From an uncultured Odoribacter sp. (GTDB lineage: Bacteria; Bacteroidota; Bacteroidia; Bacteroidales; Marinifilaceae): 6,915 bases of DNA. Made by a program: the position numbers and the translations under genes. The notes under the pieces were generated by a model that was given only the letters and a program-made list of their open reading frames with translations, searched no databases and was not told where the DNA came from. Of this stretch, positions 6,636-6,915 are shown one piece after another; positions within the stretch are counted from its first letter, which is position 1; every line of letters starts with the position of its first letter. The stretch is taken from NCBI GenBank assembly GCA_900548135.1, contig URJC01000130.1, positions 1-6,915 of the forward strand, written 5' to 3'.

Positions 6636-6915
6636 ATGGAAGGACTGAATTTGGACAATATTCTGCAATATTGGGGTGTACATTCTGCAGGATTACTGGC
6701 TTTTATAGAGGTTGCAGTGAGAATAGGTATAGTTGCTGTAATTGCGTGGGCAACATATTTGATAGCCCGGAAATGGTTAGCCCGGGTGGTAACGAAGCTT
6801 GCCGATAAAACGTCAACCCGTTGGGATGACCTGATGTTCGACCAGCATTTTTTTAATTATTTTGCTCTTTTTATTACTCCGGTTGTCATCCGGTTAGTCT
6901 CTGATTACATTGGTT
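6636..6915 (+). CDS. N-terminus of a probable MscS-family mechanosensitive channel (runs off the window)
   Basis: An open frame from ATG 6636 runs to the end of the window without a stop, giving 93 complete codons (MEGLNLDNILQYWGV to ...RLVSDYIG). It has a hydrophobic helix at about residues 20-44 (LLAFIEVAVRIGIVAVIAW) and then a cytoplasmic basic stretch. Next comes KTSTRWDDLMFD, which resembles the 'K.T.WDD.L' segment found before the second membrane helix in YbdG/MscM-like small-conductance channels. A second hydrophobic segment (about 72-89, FNYFALFITPVVIRLV) then begins. Such channels open under membrane tension and release solutes during osmotic downshock. The diagnostic pore helix and beta domain lie beyond the window, so the family call rests on the N-terminal pattern alone. 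The preceding promoter-like element supports this start. There is no evident link to the efflux genes. Confidence 0.72.
   Translation, partial: MEGLNLDNILQYWGVHSAGLLAFIEVAVRIGIVAVIAWATYLIARKWLARVVTKLADKTSTRWDDLMFDQHFFNYFALFITPVVIRLVSDYIG

Noticed and set aside
6617..6808. 63-codon open frame at the start of the last gene
   Set aside because: It overlaps the MscS-like frame from ATG 6636 in another frame and is cysteine- and glycine-rich in a non-protein-like way. The 6636 frame stays open to the window end and has membrane helices and a family-like motif.
1..6915. Search for mobile elements, CRISPR arrays, tRNA/rRNA genes, defence systems or secretion clusters
   Set aside because: No repeat array, transposase frame, terminal repeats or RNA-like fold was seen. 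Composition and codon style are even across the window, consistent with a resident chromosomal region.

Overview
The window reads as ordinary chromosomal DNA from a member of the Bacteroidota, probably Bacteroidales. The clues are a moderate GC content, little use of Shine-Dalgarno sites at the real starts, TAnnTTTG-type -7 promoter elements (the TATCTTTG form) ahead of two genes, and a LytS-type kinase paired with a LytTR regulator in the style common in that phylum. I cannot name a genus from the sequence alone.

Layout: all genes lie on the + strand. (1) At 1-246 is the C-terminal end of an unrecognised protein. Its stop overlaps the next start in an ATGA junction. (2) At 243-3284 is a full-length RND (AcrB/HAE-type) inner-membrane efflux pump. 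(3) At 3284-4570 is a TolC-family outer-membrane channel, joined to the pump gene by a TGATG junction. (4) After a 42-nt gap with a probable promoter comes a two-component pair. The first member, at 4613-5644, is a four-helix membrane histidine kinase of the LytS/YpdA type. The second, at 5637-6410, is a LytTR response regulator that overlaps it by 8 nt. (5) At 6411-6635 is a 225-nt intergenic stretch ending in a second promoter-like motif. (6) At 6636 to the window end is the N-terminus of a probable MscS-type mechanosensitive channel.

Functionally, the pump and channel would form the inner- and outer-membrane parts of a tripartite exporter. The third part, a HlyD/AcrA-type periplasmic adaptor, is not recognisable in the window; the 81 visible residues of the upstream gene do not look like an adaptor C-terminus. 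The adjacent sensor and regulator make a plausible control unit for the exporter, but this rests on position only. No transposon, CRISPR array, RNA gene, phage segment or clearly undescribed system is visible. The findings below are modest: a D-to-N change in the pump's proton-relay dyad, a GC-rich palindrome inside the pump gene, an orphan perfect Shine-Dalgarno sequence, and the unidentified coupled upstream gene.
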